A stretch of 64,000 nucleotides of DNA, from assembly GCF_000499845.2 (NCBI RefSeq), contig NC_023755.2:2249530-2313529 (forward strand), given 5' to 3'. The notes under the pieces are model-generated. The model was not told where the DNA came from and ran no database searches. It saw only the letters and a list, made by a program, of their open reading frames with translations. Each line of letters begins with the position of its first letter. Position 1 is the first letter of the stretch. The stretch is from Phaseolus vulgaris. Its lineage: Eukaryota > Streptophyta > Magnoliopsida > Fabales > Fabaceae. A program made the translations under genes and the position numbers. Of this stretch, positions 25,368 through 35,250 are shown piece by piece.

Positions 25368-28300
25368 AAGAGCAGGCTTGATAGAATTCTTGTTTCTGAA
25401 GAATGGTTGAATATTTGGCCAATGTGTAAGCAGTATGTCCAGCATATGGAAGTTTCAGATCACTGTGCTTTGGTGGTGAAGTCCATGGAGAAGGACTGGG
25501 GTCCTAAACCGTTCTGAACCATTGATGCATGGCATATGGAGGGAGGCTTTAATGGGATGGTGAAGGAAAAGTGGCAGTCTTATTCTGTACAGGGGAATGA
25601 AATCTTGAAAATCAAGGAAAAGTTGAAACTGCTAAAGGGGGATCTGAAAATCTGGAATAGGGATGTGTATGGTAATCTGCATACTGCAAAGAGGAACATT
25701 CTGAGAGAAATGGAGGTTATTGACAATCAGGACTTTGAGGGAGATGCGGCAGGAAGCGTGAGCTTGGTAAGGATGGATCTAACAAGTCGGTTAAGGGATG
25801 TAGATAGAAAGATAGACTCACTGATCTGCCAAAAAGCAAGGTCAAACTGGTTCAAGTATGGGGATTCTTGTACCAAATTCTATCACTCATCTTTGAGATG
25901 GAGAAGGCTTAGAAATGAAGTGAAGGGAGTAGAAGTTGGGGGTCAGTGGTGTGAGGAGCCATGCACGGTCCGAGTTGAAGCGAAGAAACTATTTGAGAAG
26001 AGGTTCAAGGCTACAAGAGATTTTGGCGTAAGGCTTGATGGTGTACAGTTTAAGGCTCTATCCTCAGAAGAAAACCTGACCCTCATATCTACTTTTAGGG
26101 AGGAGGAAATCAAGGAAGCGGTGTGGCAATGTGATGGGTCAAAGAGCCCTGGTCCTGATGGGTTCAACTTTAAATTTATCAAGGAAAGTTGGGCGTACAT
26201 AAAAGATGAGCTTATTAAAGCCTTGGCCTTCTTTCATGTGTCTGGTACCATACCCAAGGGGTGCAATCCATCCTTCATAGCCCTGGTTCCAAAAGTTAAG
26301 GAACCCTCTAAGCTAGAGGAGTATAAACCTATCTCTCTAGTGGGGGCCATTTATAAAATTATATCGAAGGTGTTGGCTGGCAGAATAAAGAAAGTGTTAA
26401 ACTCAGTCATCGATGAAAGGCAGTCTGCGTTCCTAAAAGGTAGAGGGATGTTAGATAGTGCGATCATGGCTAATGAAGTGGTGGAGGACCTTAGAAGGAG
26501 CGGGAGGAGAGGTTTATGCTTGAAGGTAGACTTTGAAAAGGCTTATGACTCGGTGAGATGGGAGTTTCTATACGACATGCTACATAAATTGGGGTTTCAT
26601 AATAAGTGGATTATGTGGATGCGAGGGTGTCTGGAATCGGCCACAATCTCAGTGCTAGTTAATGGAAGTCCGACAGAGGAATTCAAACCAACAAGAGGCT
26701 TGAGACAAGGTGACCCGCTTACCCCCTTTCTCTTTTTAGTGGTAGCTAAAGGGCTAGCTGGGTTAGTAAGGCAAGCAAATATGATTAATATGCTGTCAGG
26801 AGTTAAGTTTGGTAGAGAGAAGATAGAACTAAGTATCCTGCAATTCGCAGATGATACTTTATTCTTATGTGAAGAATCACACAGTAATGTGGTAACCATG
26901 AAGGCGATCTTAAGGGGCTTTGAGTTAGCCTCAGGCTTAAAAATTAATTTTCATAAGTCCAAGATTGCAGGAGTGAATGTTGAAAGTAATGCCTTGCTAA
27001 GCTATGCAAAGACTCTAAATTGTGCTCAGATGGGAATACCGTTTAAATATCTCGATGTAGAAGTGGGAGGAAACCCAAGGAAGACTAAATTCTGGGAGCC
27101 CGTACTAACAAAGTTAAAAGCTCGACTCAGTGTATGGAAAGGAAGATTTCTATCCTTGGCAGGGAGAATTTGTCTAATTAAATCAGTCATCTCCGCGGTT
27201 CCTCTTTTTTACCTCTCCATCTTTAAAGCACCAAACTCCATCTACCAAAGTATAATCAGAATTCAGTGGGGGGTTTCTGTGGGGGTGGGGGAAGGAAAAG
27301 AGACCGATCTCATGGGTCAGCTGGGAAGACGTATGTAAAACAAAAGAGGAGGGAGGCTTGGGGATTAGAGATATCCAGAAGTTCAATTATGCTCTCCTAG
27401 CTAAATGGAGATGGCGTCTTGTGTCGGAAGAAAAAGGGATGTGGAAGGACCTCTTGATCTCAAAATATGGGCAGGATCAGGATAACCAACAAACTCCAGT
27501 GAAATTGCAAACATGGTGGTGGAAAGACTTGCAGAAAGTATGTAAAGAAGGAGGAGGAGCAGGTTGGTTTCAGCAGCAGCTTAGATGGAGACTAGGAGGG
27601 GGCGAAAAAGTGAAATTTTGGGAGGATGTGTGGATTGGAAGCAGTAGTCTTAAATCTTTGTATCCCAGGTTGTTCTCACTATCGTTAAATCAAGGTCAAA
27701 GGGTGAATGAGGTTGGGGAGTGGGAAGATTCAGCTTGGCAGAGGAAAATAAGATGGAGGAGGGCCAGATTTGAGTGGGAAGTTCCTTTGGAAGCTGATCT
27801 TACTCACCAAATATCCCAGGTAAGCCTGTCTAGGGAAAGGAAAGACGTTCAGATGTGGAGGGTGAAGATACATGAGTCTTCTCTGTCAATTCAGCGTATA
27901 GGTACCTAACCAAGCAGACCAGGAATTCTCAGCAAAAGGTCTTTATATCTCTTTGGAAGTCCAAAGCACTACCCAATGTCATAACCACAGCTTGGAGGGC
28001 CCTCCTAGGTAGACTTCCAACAAGAGTGAACCTGAGGAGGAGGGGGGTGTTGCTAAGCTCGACTTTATGTGTTTTCTGTCATACTAAGGAGGAAACCTGC
28101 CAACATATCTTCCTTGAATGCGAATTTGCCCAAAAGGTGTGGACCCTGTGCTTTAAATGGATAGGCGTACAGTTTGTACAACACAATGACCTGCTGTTTC
28201 ACTGAGAATTTCTCTCTGTCACAGTTGAACTATAAACAAAATCTTCTGTGGAAAGGAGTATGGGCAACTATTGTGAGGTGTATTTGGGAACATAGAAATT

Positions 28301-28458
28301 CCAATGTGTTCAAACAAGGAGTTGTAGATGTGGAAGAGATATTCCAGATGGCTCAACTGAAGATGTGGCAATGGTTAAAACACAGGAGTCAATCCTTTAA
28401 TTATTCCTTTTCAGACTGGATTCTAAATCCACTGATCTGCTGCAGAAGCTTTAAGTAA
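25368..28458 (+). pseudogene. LINE ORF2-like pol pseudogene (EN fragment, RT, zf-RVT)
   Basis: The longest intact stretch (25536-27338, 600 codons) holds the reverse transcriptase: SPGPDGFNFKFIKESW, KPISLVGAIYKIISKVLAGR, GLRQGDP and the catalytic FADD (26844-26855). The upstream endonuclease remnant is in the same frame but ends at TGA 25515-25517, where relatives usually have CGA after PF, so a single C-to-T change would explain it. A frameshift near 27255-27300 moves the reading to the next segment (27358-27880, containing LLAKWRWR and KVKFWEDVW). A second frameshift near 27875 is followed by the zinc-binding CVFCHTKEETCQHIFLEC (about 28068-28121), and a third near 28190 leads to the C-terminus ending at 28458. 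Not functional. Confidence 0.9.
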
Positions 28459-28599
28459 CAAGATGGTGGTGGGAAAGTAATTGCGAAATCAGAGCTGGAA
28501 GGATGTTTTATCTATATGAGGGTGAGGTTAATGCTGAAGTACTCTTAAGGGGTGAAAGGTGTGGTTTGTATGAGGCAAATTCTGCCATGATTGTCGAAG

Positions 28600-29130
28600 T
28601 TATACAAGGCCGATGAACCGGCGATCTCCACGTGGGCGTAGTCGGTGGTTGTCGAAGGTCTGCAAGGGTCAACATGAAACGGCGATCTCCATGTGTGCGG
28701 AGTCGGTGGTCGTCGAAAAAGGCGATCTCTATGCGTGCGTAGTCGGTGGTCGCCGAAGGTATGCAAAGGCCAACATGATCGCCGGTTAATGAAGCGGCGT
28801 TCTGTCAACATGATCGCCGATCGAAGAAGCGGCGTTCTCCACAAGGACAACATGATCGACCGGTCGGTGGGCGATCTCCATGTGCGTAGTCGGTGGTCGC
28901 CATAGGTAAGCAAAGATCAACATGATCACCTAGTCGGAGGGTGCTGAAGTTTTACAAGGACAACATGATCGCCGGTCGATCAACGGGCGATCTCCATGTG
29001 CAAGGTCGGTGGTCACCGGAGGTATGCAAAGATCAACATGATCGCCGGTTGATGAAGTGGCGATCTCCTTAGGTCAAGATGACCGCCGATCGATGAAATG
29101 TGTAATCGGTGGTCGCCGGTGTTGGTTATT
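28600..29130 (+). repeat. GC-rich degenerate tandem array in the LINE 3' region
   Basis: About 530 bp built from shuffled copies of a few words: GGCGATCTCCATGTG, GTCGGTGGTCGCCG, TATGCAAAG and CAACATGATCGCCGG. GGCGATCTC recurs at roughly 28622, 28682, 28723, 28869, 28985 and 29060. Unit length varies between about 40 and 150 bp, so this is a higher-order or recombined array rather than a clean satellite. It is far richer in G, C and CpG than its flanks. Confidence 0.8.
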
Positions 29131-29718
29131 TTTTGCTGCTGAGGTGCCAAAGTTGGGTTCAGTAATTGTTGGTTTGAACCTTGGTTCTATCGTGAAAAGT
29201 GAGCTTGTACGTGGAGCTGATTTCAATTCTTGTGCGCTACTTAAAGTTGTGAAATCTTAAGAGGTAAGTGCCGAAGCAGGGAAGTCTTGAAGGAGTGAAT
29301 TGGAAAGGAGAGAATTGTATTTGAAGTTTGGAGTTGTACCAAACTTTGAAGGTGGTGGTTTGGTGTGATGTCCGGGGTAGGATGAGACTATCTCATGTAA
29401 TACAGGATGGTTCAAGGTGCCAAGGTATGAGAAGAGTCGACCCCATATGGTGGTTGTGGAGAAGTGGGATTGTATTCCATGCTGCTGTGGTGAGAAAGTG
29501 GGCATATGTTTCTGCTCTTTAATACGTGTTGTGTCCCCCTTTTTTTCACATAGAAGCTTATGCTTGGGTAGTTGTTTTATAGGGTCTTATGTGTTTTTTC
29601 TCTACCCTGCTTTTCTAAAAGCTTTTGTAGGCTAGATTGTGGTGATTTGTATAAGGGTTGGGATACCCCTAAAGTATCCCCTTTAATTTATTTAATTCTT
29701 TGCTGATAAAAAAAAAAA

Positions 29719-30491
29719 TAGAAGGCTTTTGAACTTTGGTAAGTTACACAAACCTACTTATCAATCAACCCTTTCAAATAACCCATTTATATCTCTTTAC
29801 TCAGTTCACAAAGCAATAGATGTTTGCATTGACCATGTTGATTATGTGTATAGAGTAAATAGTGAACAATATCTTATAACTATAATTAGTAGATAAGCTA
29901 AATATAGATTAGTTGATTCCACACAAACAACTTTCTTTATTTTTATTTTTTTCATCAAGTCACTTAAAAAGCGAACTTAACTCTAATCAAATATTATAAA
30001 ATTGACTTATAAAGTTAGGTTTGCAGTCATTTATATAATATGAATTCGTACTAAATATTTATAGGTGATTTGATAGTAGCTCGATAGCAGATGACACGAT
30101 AAGTTCAACAAACTTTTGTTAGAATAAGTTTCAAATGATTATGATATATTTTAAGAAGTTGCTTTTAAATCTATCTCAACCTTACAAAACCAATTTATAA
30201 GATAAGGTATATATTATAAATTGTTCTTATTTGTAGTTGACATGGAATCTCCAAGACACGGTAAAAGACTAGTAATGATAATGTGAATGAAAGAGTTAAT
30301 GGAGTTAATTAATAATTGTAACCATGGTTTTAACAGTAAAATCAATGTTCAACGAGTGGCTTTACAGTAAAATTGACAACCATGGTTAGCACTTGGAATA
30401 AAAGTCACAAAGAAACGTACATTACTTATCCTTACTGCTTTTACTGTTAGTTTATTCTGCATTTTTGCATCATATTGAATCCAAAGAACCT
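29719..30491. other. AT-rich spacer before the NLR pseudogene
   Basis: Nothing coding recognised. Contains short AT-rich direct repeats and a repeated phrase around AACCATGGTT near 30320 and 30380. Confidence 0.5.
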
Positions 30492-30631
30492 ATGGTTGTG
30501 GCTTTTGTGGGAGAAAATTTCCTTTGTGTTGCTGTGGAGGTGTTATTGAACAATATCCTTTTTTGTGAGTTCTAATACTTCTTTTAGAGCAAGGTTCTTG
30601 ACATTTTTTCCCTGAAAAAGCTTAGAATAAC

Positions 30632-30963
30632 GGTTGGAGATCCCACATCGATTAGAGATTGAGACATTTCATTCTTTATAAGTGGGTGCAAACCTCACCT
30701 CATAAGCTGATTTTATTAGGTTGAGTTAGGCTTAAAGTTCACTTCACAATATGGTATCAGAGTCATCTCGAGCCTATCTTAGCGAGTGTTTGTTGGGCTT
30801 ATTAGGTCACCTACTATTGGGTCATTATCGGACCACCCATAATATGTTATCCCACGCATGAGTTGTCACCCTCAGCATGAGAGGTGTTGGAGATTACACA
30901 TCGACTAGAGATTGAGACATTTCTTTCTTTATAAGTGGGTACAAATCTCACATCTTCATAATA
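30632..30963 (+). mobile_element. TRIM element in the CC domain of the NLR
   Basis: A 332-bp terminal-repeat retrotransposon in miniature. The left LTR (30632-30751, 120 bp) begins GGTTGGAGATCCC (one base off the usual TG), the primer-binding site TGGTATCAGAG (matching initiator-Met tRNA) starts at 30752, a purine tract GCATGAGAGG (30875-30884) precedes the right LTR (30885-30963, about 41 bp shorter through an internal deletion). The 5-bp target duplication ATAAC lies at 30627-30631 and 30964-30968. No coding capacity. Removing the element and one ATAAC joins two halves of the NLR coding sequence in frame. Confidence 0.87.
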
Positions 30964-31082
30964 ATAACACGACTCAGTCTTCAAGTTGTACTAAATGATG
31001 CATAAGAGAAACAAATCACCAACCCTGCAATCAAGGAATGGTTGGATGAGCTGACACAAGTTTTTTTATGCCAAAGATTTGT

Positions 31083-31226
31083 TGGATGAAATCAACATTG
31101 AGGCTTTGAGATGCAAATTAGAAGCCAAGTCTCTAAGTCAATCCACATATTTTTTGGGTAAAATCAACAATGAGGCTTTGAAATGCAAATTAGAAGCCAA
31201 GTCTCTAAGTCAATCCACTAATGATC
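31083..31226 (+). repeat. 72-bp tandem duplication in the NLR CC domain
   Basis: The 24-codon segment around EALRCKLEAKSLSQST is present twice, 72 bp apart (GAGGCTTTGA at 31100 and 31172), with a few substitutions. Being a multiple of three it keeps frame. It ages the copy but is not itself disabling. Confidence 0.85.
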
Positions 31227-31758
31227 AGGAGTTGAGCTTCTTTTCTTCCCCTTTCAACCATTTTCAACGACAAGCAGTTTTCCAATTATTAGAATAGCTT
31301 GCATTGCAAAAAGACATGGAACTCTTATAAGTTTTGTGGTAGATGAATCCACTATCTATGTAAAAATGGCAACAAAAATAAACTTAAAATTTATTTTATG
31401 TCAGAAAATAGTAGTGACCGTAAAATATGAGTGATTTCCATAGTGGGCATGGGAGGGCTTGGGAAAAAACACTTGTTAAACTCCTTTACAAATGATCCAA
31501 ATGTACAAGAGAATTTTGATTTGAAAGCATGGGCACATATTTCAAATGATTTTGATGTTTGCAAGGTTACCAAAACCATTTTTGAATTTGTCACCTTCAA
31601 ATCAAACTATACAAATAACCTGAATATTCTACAAGTGGAATTGCAATAAAAGATTTTTGCTTATATTGGATGACATATGGGATAACAGCTATGTTCATTG
31701 GAACAATCTGATGGATATTTTTAGTGGTGGGAAAATGGGGAGTAGAATCATCGTCATA

Positions 31759-31987
31759 CACTACTAGAAAGTTATTAAACAAAAAACTAATTTTAGATAT
31801 TAGAAATAATTAGTTGTTATATTGACTAAATTATATATTATTTTATAGACTAAAAAATTATTGGTTTCTAAACTTGTTTTTATTATTGATAAATAGTCTC
31901 TAAAATAGTATATAATTTAGTCAATATAACAACTAATTATTTTTTTGTCTCTAAAATTTATTTCTATTTAATGATTTTCTTATAGTG
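31759..31987. mobile_element. CACTA-type MITE, copy 3, in the NB-ARC domain
   Basis: A 229-bp element with left end CACTACTAGAAAGTTATTAA and right end TTAATGATTTTCTTATAGTG, so both CACTA termini are intact. The 3-bp target duplication ATA is perfect (31756-31758 and 31988-31990), as expected for CACTA transposition. Interior arms are inverted: TAGTTGTTATATTGACTAAA on the left mirrors TTTAGTCAATATAACAACTA on the right. Removing it with one ATA restores the codons of the RNBS-B motif. Confidence 0.92.
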
Positions 31988-32467
31988 ATAACTCGAGATG
32001 AGAGTGTTGCAAGAACAAACTTTTTTACCTATCCACCATTTGACATCTCTAACTAGTGAAGATTGCTAGTCTTTACTTCATAAACATGCATTTGGAGTAA
32101 ATAATTGTAGTGAACATTCTAACCTATAAGTGATTGATAAAGAAATAGCAAAAAAACGTGATGGCTTACCATTAACAAGTGGTCTTCTTTGTACCAAATT
32201 ATCAGAAAAAATATTAGAATTTGGGATTTCCCAAATGTTAAGGTTCTAACAACTCTACTATTGAGCTACCATTACCTCCCTACTCCTTTGAATCGATATT
32301 TCCAAAGAACTCCAAGTTAGAAAGAGAGATGGTGGTTCGGTTGTATATGCATTGCAAAAGTCTTGGTATGTTAGTCCAAAAGTGACAAAACTATGGAAGA
32401 AATAGGTGATGAATACTATGATGAACTAGTGTCGAGGTCACTTATGCATGGAGGGTCAGTAACTGTG

Positions 32468-32587
32468 TGTTGGAGATCCCACAACGACTAAAGATTAGAG
32501 TCTTTTGCAGTATATAAGTGGGTGCAAACCTCACCTCATAAGTTAGTTTTATGAGATTGAGTTAGGCTTAAAGTCCACTTCTTAATA
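32468..32587 (+). mobile_element. Solo LTR of the TRIM family in the ARC2 part of the NLR
   Basis: A 120-bp copy of the same LTR seen at 30632, starting TGTTGGAGATCCCACA and ending CACTTCTTAATA, without primer site or second LTR, so it looks like the product of LTR-LTR recombination. It lies between the codons for DEYYDELVSRSLMH and NFKMHDL. The flanking pentamers (CTGTG and CCAGG) do not match, so the target duplication has decayed or been lost. Confidence 0.8.
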
Positions 32588-32640
32588 CCAGGCAAGCAAA
32601 CTTTAAAATGCATGACTTGTAGATTTTCTTCCTTGCTCAT

Positions 32641-33130
32641 CTTCTTGATTTCACTCTAGGATACAAAGTCACTTTTGGAGTCCTAACACATGGAAACTCT
32701 GAAGCAGACTCTTAAAGTTTAAGATATGCGGGAACTACATGAGTACAAAGCTGAATTCTGAAGATCCATGTTGTAGTGCTGAAGATTATGCCATCATCCA
32801 TCTTATTGTAGGATTTGAATCTTGGCGGGTCATTGTTCAAAGGTGACAAATGTTGCCTCTAATTTACCTTTTGTGGTTAACAACATTTGTTGCAGTTTTC
32901 ATTTTCATATAACCGTTGTACCAAATCTCATGTTACATTGTCCTCTCATTTATTCAGTTTTACTTCTAAAAACTACAATTTTACATGAATCCATGATTCA
33001 ATCTTTCTCTTATCTCCTTTCTTTGCATCAACAATGGGTATTAAAATGAGTGTCTTTAGATGATAAATTATGAATATTTTAGTTTGTGGTGGTAATTACT
33101 CTATCAATAAATGTTTTATCGGTTGTAACT
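32641..33130. other. Region downstream of the NLR remnant
   Basis: This is where LRR exons would be expected, but I see no LxxLxLxx pattern in any plus-strand frame. It may be strongly decayed NLR sequence or unrelated DNA. Confidence 0.4.
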
Positions 33131-33134
33131 ATTC

Positions 33135-33270
33135 ACTTTTTAAGATGATATCAAAATATTTAAAGTTTATCCTAACGAGAGTTTGTTAGACTTATCAAGT
33201 CTTCTGTTATTATCGGATCATCCATAAATATAACACACAAGTTGACAGGTAGTCGTATGATGAATATGTT
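33135..33270 (+). mobile_element. Degenerate internal fragment of the TRIM family
   Basis: Aligns with the part of the TRIM that runs from just before the primer-binding site through the interior (shared words GTTTGTT, ATTATCGGA, CCATAAATAT). No intact LTR is left. It is the third trace of this family within 2.7 kb. Confidence 0.55.
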
Positions 33271-33459
33271 GAAGATGACTGATGAGCATATATTTATTCA
33301 CACTCACTAGCCTTATTCATAGATTATTGGACTATAATAATAAATAAATCCATTGTTTTAATTAATATTCTTATAATTGGGTTTATTTGGGCCTTAACTA
33401 TTATTATTGTTAATTTTGTGTTTTTAGAGTAAATTATCCGGAGGAAGCATCTACCTTTG

Positions 33460-34440
33460 TGAATGGGCCAAATATGCAAAAGTCCAAGTTGCTTCTTGAA
33501 CCAAAACAGGAAACAAATTCTCAGGAGAAGAAAGAGAAAATAAAATCTACAATATCTCAGAAACAGAATTGGAAGCAAATCTTCTGCAAAATACAAGAAT
33601 TATGGAAAGATAGAAACTTGGAAACGGTTAACAAAATATAAACTACAATATTCTCTCAAGATCCTTGGAGCATAAAAGCCTATAAAAGGACACAAGCATC
33701 AAGGAGAAAGGAGAGAGATTCATAGGGTTTTCTTAGTTTATTTTCTTCTTAGTAATTCTTTTGTTTTGCCTCCGCATGGAAGGCTAAACCTTTTTGGTTG
33801 ATTCTTTTGTAATTCCCCATTGAGTTCTGAGGTTTTGTTCAATAAAAGTCTCGATTTTTAATTCTCTATAGCAGTTGTTTTTATTGGCTAATCTTATGGA
33901 AAACTAGTTTTTGTGTGAGGTTGTACTTGAACGCATGATTGAGAGTCTTCCTTATCTTAAACTTTGGTTTCTTAGTTAGTTCGCATTGTTCTAATTAATT
34001 TCTTGGGCGCATGATTCAAGAGAGAGGAGGTAAGCATTCCCATGGAGTATACGCATGGAACAAAGTGGGTATTGATTAAACCAGTAGACGCATGTTTTAC
34101 TGGTGAGTTTCAGTTGAATCAGATCGGCGCATGTTCAATCTGGTTTAACTCTGTTGGAGGATTGAGAAAAGATTAATCTTTAGAGAACATGTGAAGAATT
34201 CAATGGAGGAAGAACTTGGGATCAACCACTTTTTATTTGTTATTTCAATATCTTTTATATTTTCTGCACAACTATCTCAAATCCCCTTTTTATCTTTATT
34301 GTTATAGCTAATTTTTATTGCTTGCAGATAGATTTTAAACCCTGATCAACTGATTTTACTATTGGATTCGTTGGGAGACGACTTGGAGACATTTGTCCAC
34401 AATTATACTATCATCTCTCTAGTATTACACAAGTCTACGC
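33460..34440 (+). mobile_element. LTR-retrotransposon relic (possible gypsy LTR and leader)
   Basis: The block has the order of an LTR: CCTATAAAAGG (TATA, about 33681) then a pyrimidine-rich leader, AATAAAAG (33842, poly-A signal) and, further on, GGATTCGTTGGGAGACGAC (about 34363), a phrase I associate with the leader of legume gypsy-like elements. A recurring CGCATG word (33934, 34007, 34054, 34088, 34121) marks the interior. No pol fragment is present and no termini were resolved; low confidence. Confidence 0.38.
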
Positions 34441-35093
34441 TAGAATCATATTAATTTGACAGCAAAACAACTGCTATCAATGACTAGATAGTCACACAAT
34501 GTAAATGAATTTTACATTGTTATTCAGTAATGAAGTAGTGTTGATATGATTTTTATAGTAATTATTATATAAATATACGAACATATTATGAATATGTGTA
34601 TTTAAATGATAGTTAATGTATAACTTTTTATTCTTATTAAAAAAATTAAAATTCCAATGCTTATTTTTTTATTTTTGCCCCAAAGTTACTCTTTTTATTT
34701 ATTTTTTCTTGAAATTTATTAGATATATAATCTAGTTATATATTAATAGAATCAAATTTAAACATAAGTTAATTCTACACAATTTGATTTTAGATTTATA
34801 GGCATTTATGTATTATAATTTCATCATAATTTTAAAATTAACTAGTATGTGTTTGATTTTAAATGATTTTTCGCTCAAACAAAAACGATATTGCAACTCA
34901 ACTTTTGAATTGGTCTTATTTTCGCTCAAGCTAAAAAATATTCGTACTCTTCCAATTTCTTTAGTGTATTAAATATGAACGTTTTTATAAATATAAAGTA
35001 ATTAGTATATTTTGATCGAATTGTGGTTTTGTTTAAATGAGTAATGTTGCATAATAATAATAATGTAATTTTATCAATTTAACATTGAATTGA

Positions 35094-35250
35094 TATCACT
35101 ATAATTTTATCAATAATGATACCAACAAAAGATTTTTATCAATTACATATCAATAATTTTTTAATCTCTAAAATAGTATTTAATTTAGTCAATATAATAA
35201 TTAATTATTTTTTATCTTTAAAATTAATTTTTATTTAATGATTTTAATAA
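35094..35250. mobile_element. Degenerate CACTA-type MITE, copy 4
   Basis: The right half matches the other copies closely: TTTTTTAATCTCTAAAATAG, TATTTAATTTAGTCAATATA and TTTTATTTAATGATTTT. The left part is rearranged and the terminal CACTA bases are lost. Confidence 0.6.

Larger units (their letters stand above)
25365..29718 (+). mobile_element. 5'-truncated LINE (L1-type non-LTR retrotransposon)
   Basis: A decayed LINE in plus orientation. It begins within the C-terminal part of the apurinic endonuclease (RLDRILVSEEW followed by VSDHCALVV), runs through reverse transcriptase, an RNase-H-proximal region and a zinc-knuckle, then a 1.2-kb 3' region with a GC-rich array, and ends in GCTGATAAAAAAAAAAA (poly-A 29708-29718). 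Loss of the 5' end and a 3' poly-A are usual for target-primed insertion. No target duplication was found. The 3' end sentence CCCCTAAAGTATCC just before the tail is reminiscent of other legume LINEs. Confidence 0.85.
30492..32640 (+). pseudogene. CC-NBS(-LRR) resistance-gene pseudogene with three TE insertions
   Basis: Pieces of a CNL immune receptor in order. The N-terminal CC starts at ATG 30492 (MVVAFVGENFLCVAVEVLL); the CC then continues after a TRIM insertion with LSLQVVLNDA, NPAIKEWLDEL and DLLDEINIEALRCKLEA. Next come a decayed P-loop GMGGLGKKHLL (family GMGGLGKTT), RNBS-A FDLKAWAHIS, kinase-2 LLILDDIWDN, RNBS-B GSRIIVI interrupted by a MITE then TRDESVA, a GLPL remnant DGLPLTSG, and the MHD box NFKMHDL at about 32612-32632. 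In-frame stops occur at 30573, 30585 and, after the TRIM, near 31000; frameshifts occur before kinase-2 and elsewhere. No LRR region is recognisable after the MHD. NLRs sense pathogen effectors in the cytoplasm; this copy cannot encode one. Confidence 0.88.

Noticed and set aside
28545..28913. 122-residue minus-strand open frame with repeated residues
   Set aside because: It is an anti-sense reading of the GC-rich LINE array, open only because stop codons are rare in GC-rich repeats.
28600..29130. Array resembling a CRISPR because of spaced repeats
   Set aside because: Unit length and spacing are irregular, the words are shuffled, and the context is a plant LINE; no cas genes exist here.
33459..33641. 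60-residue Lys/Gln-rich open frame
   Set aside because: Falls in an LTR-like relic, has no family resemblance and no supporting codon pattern.
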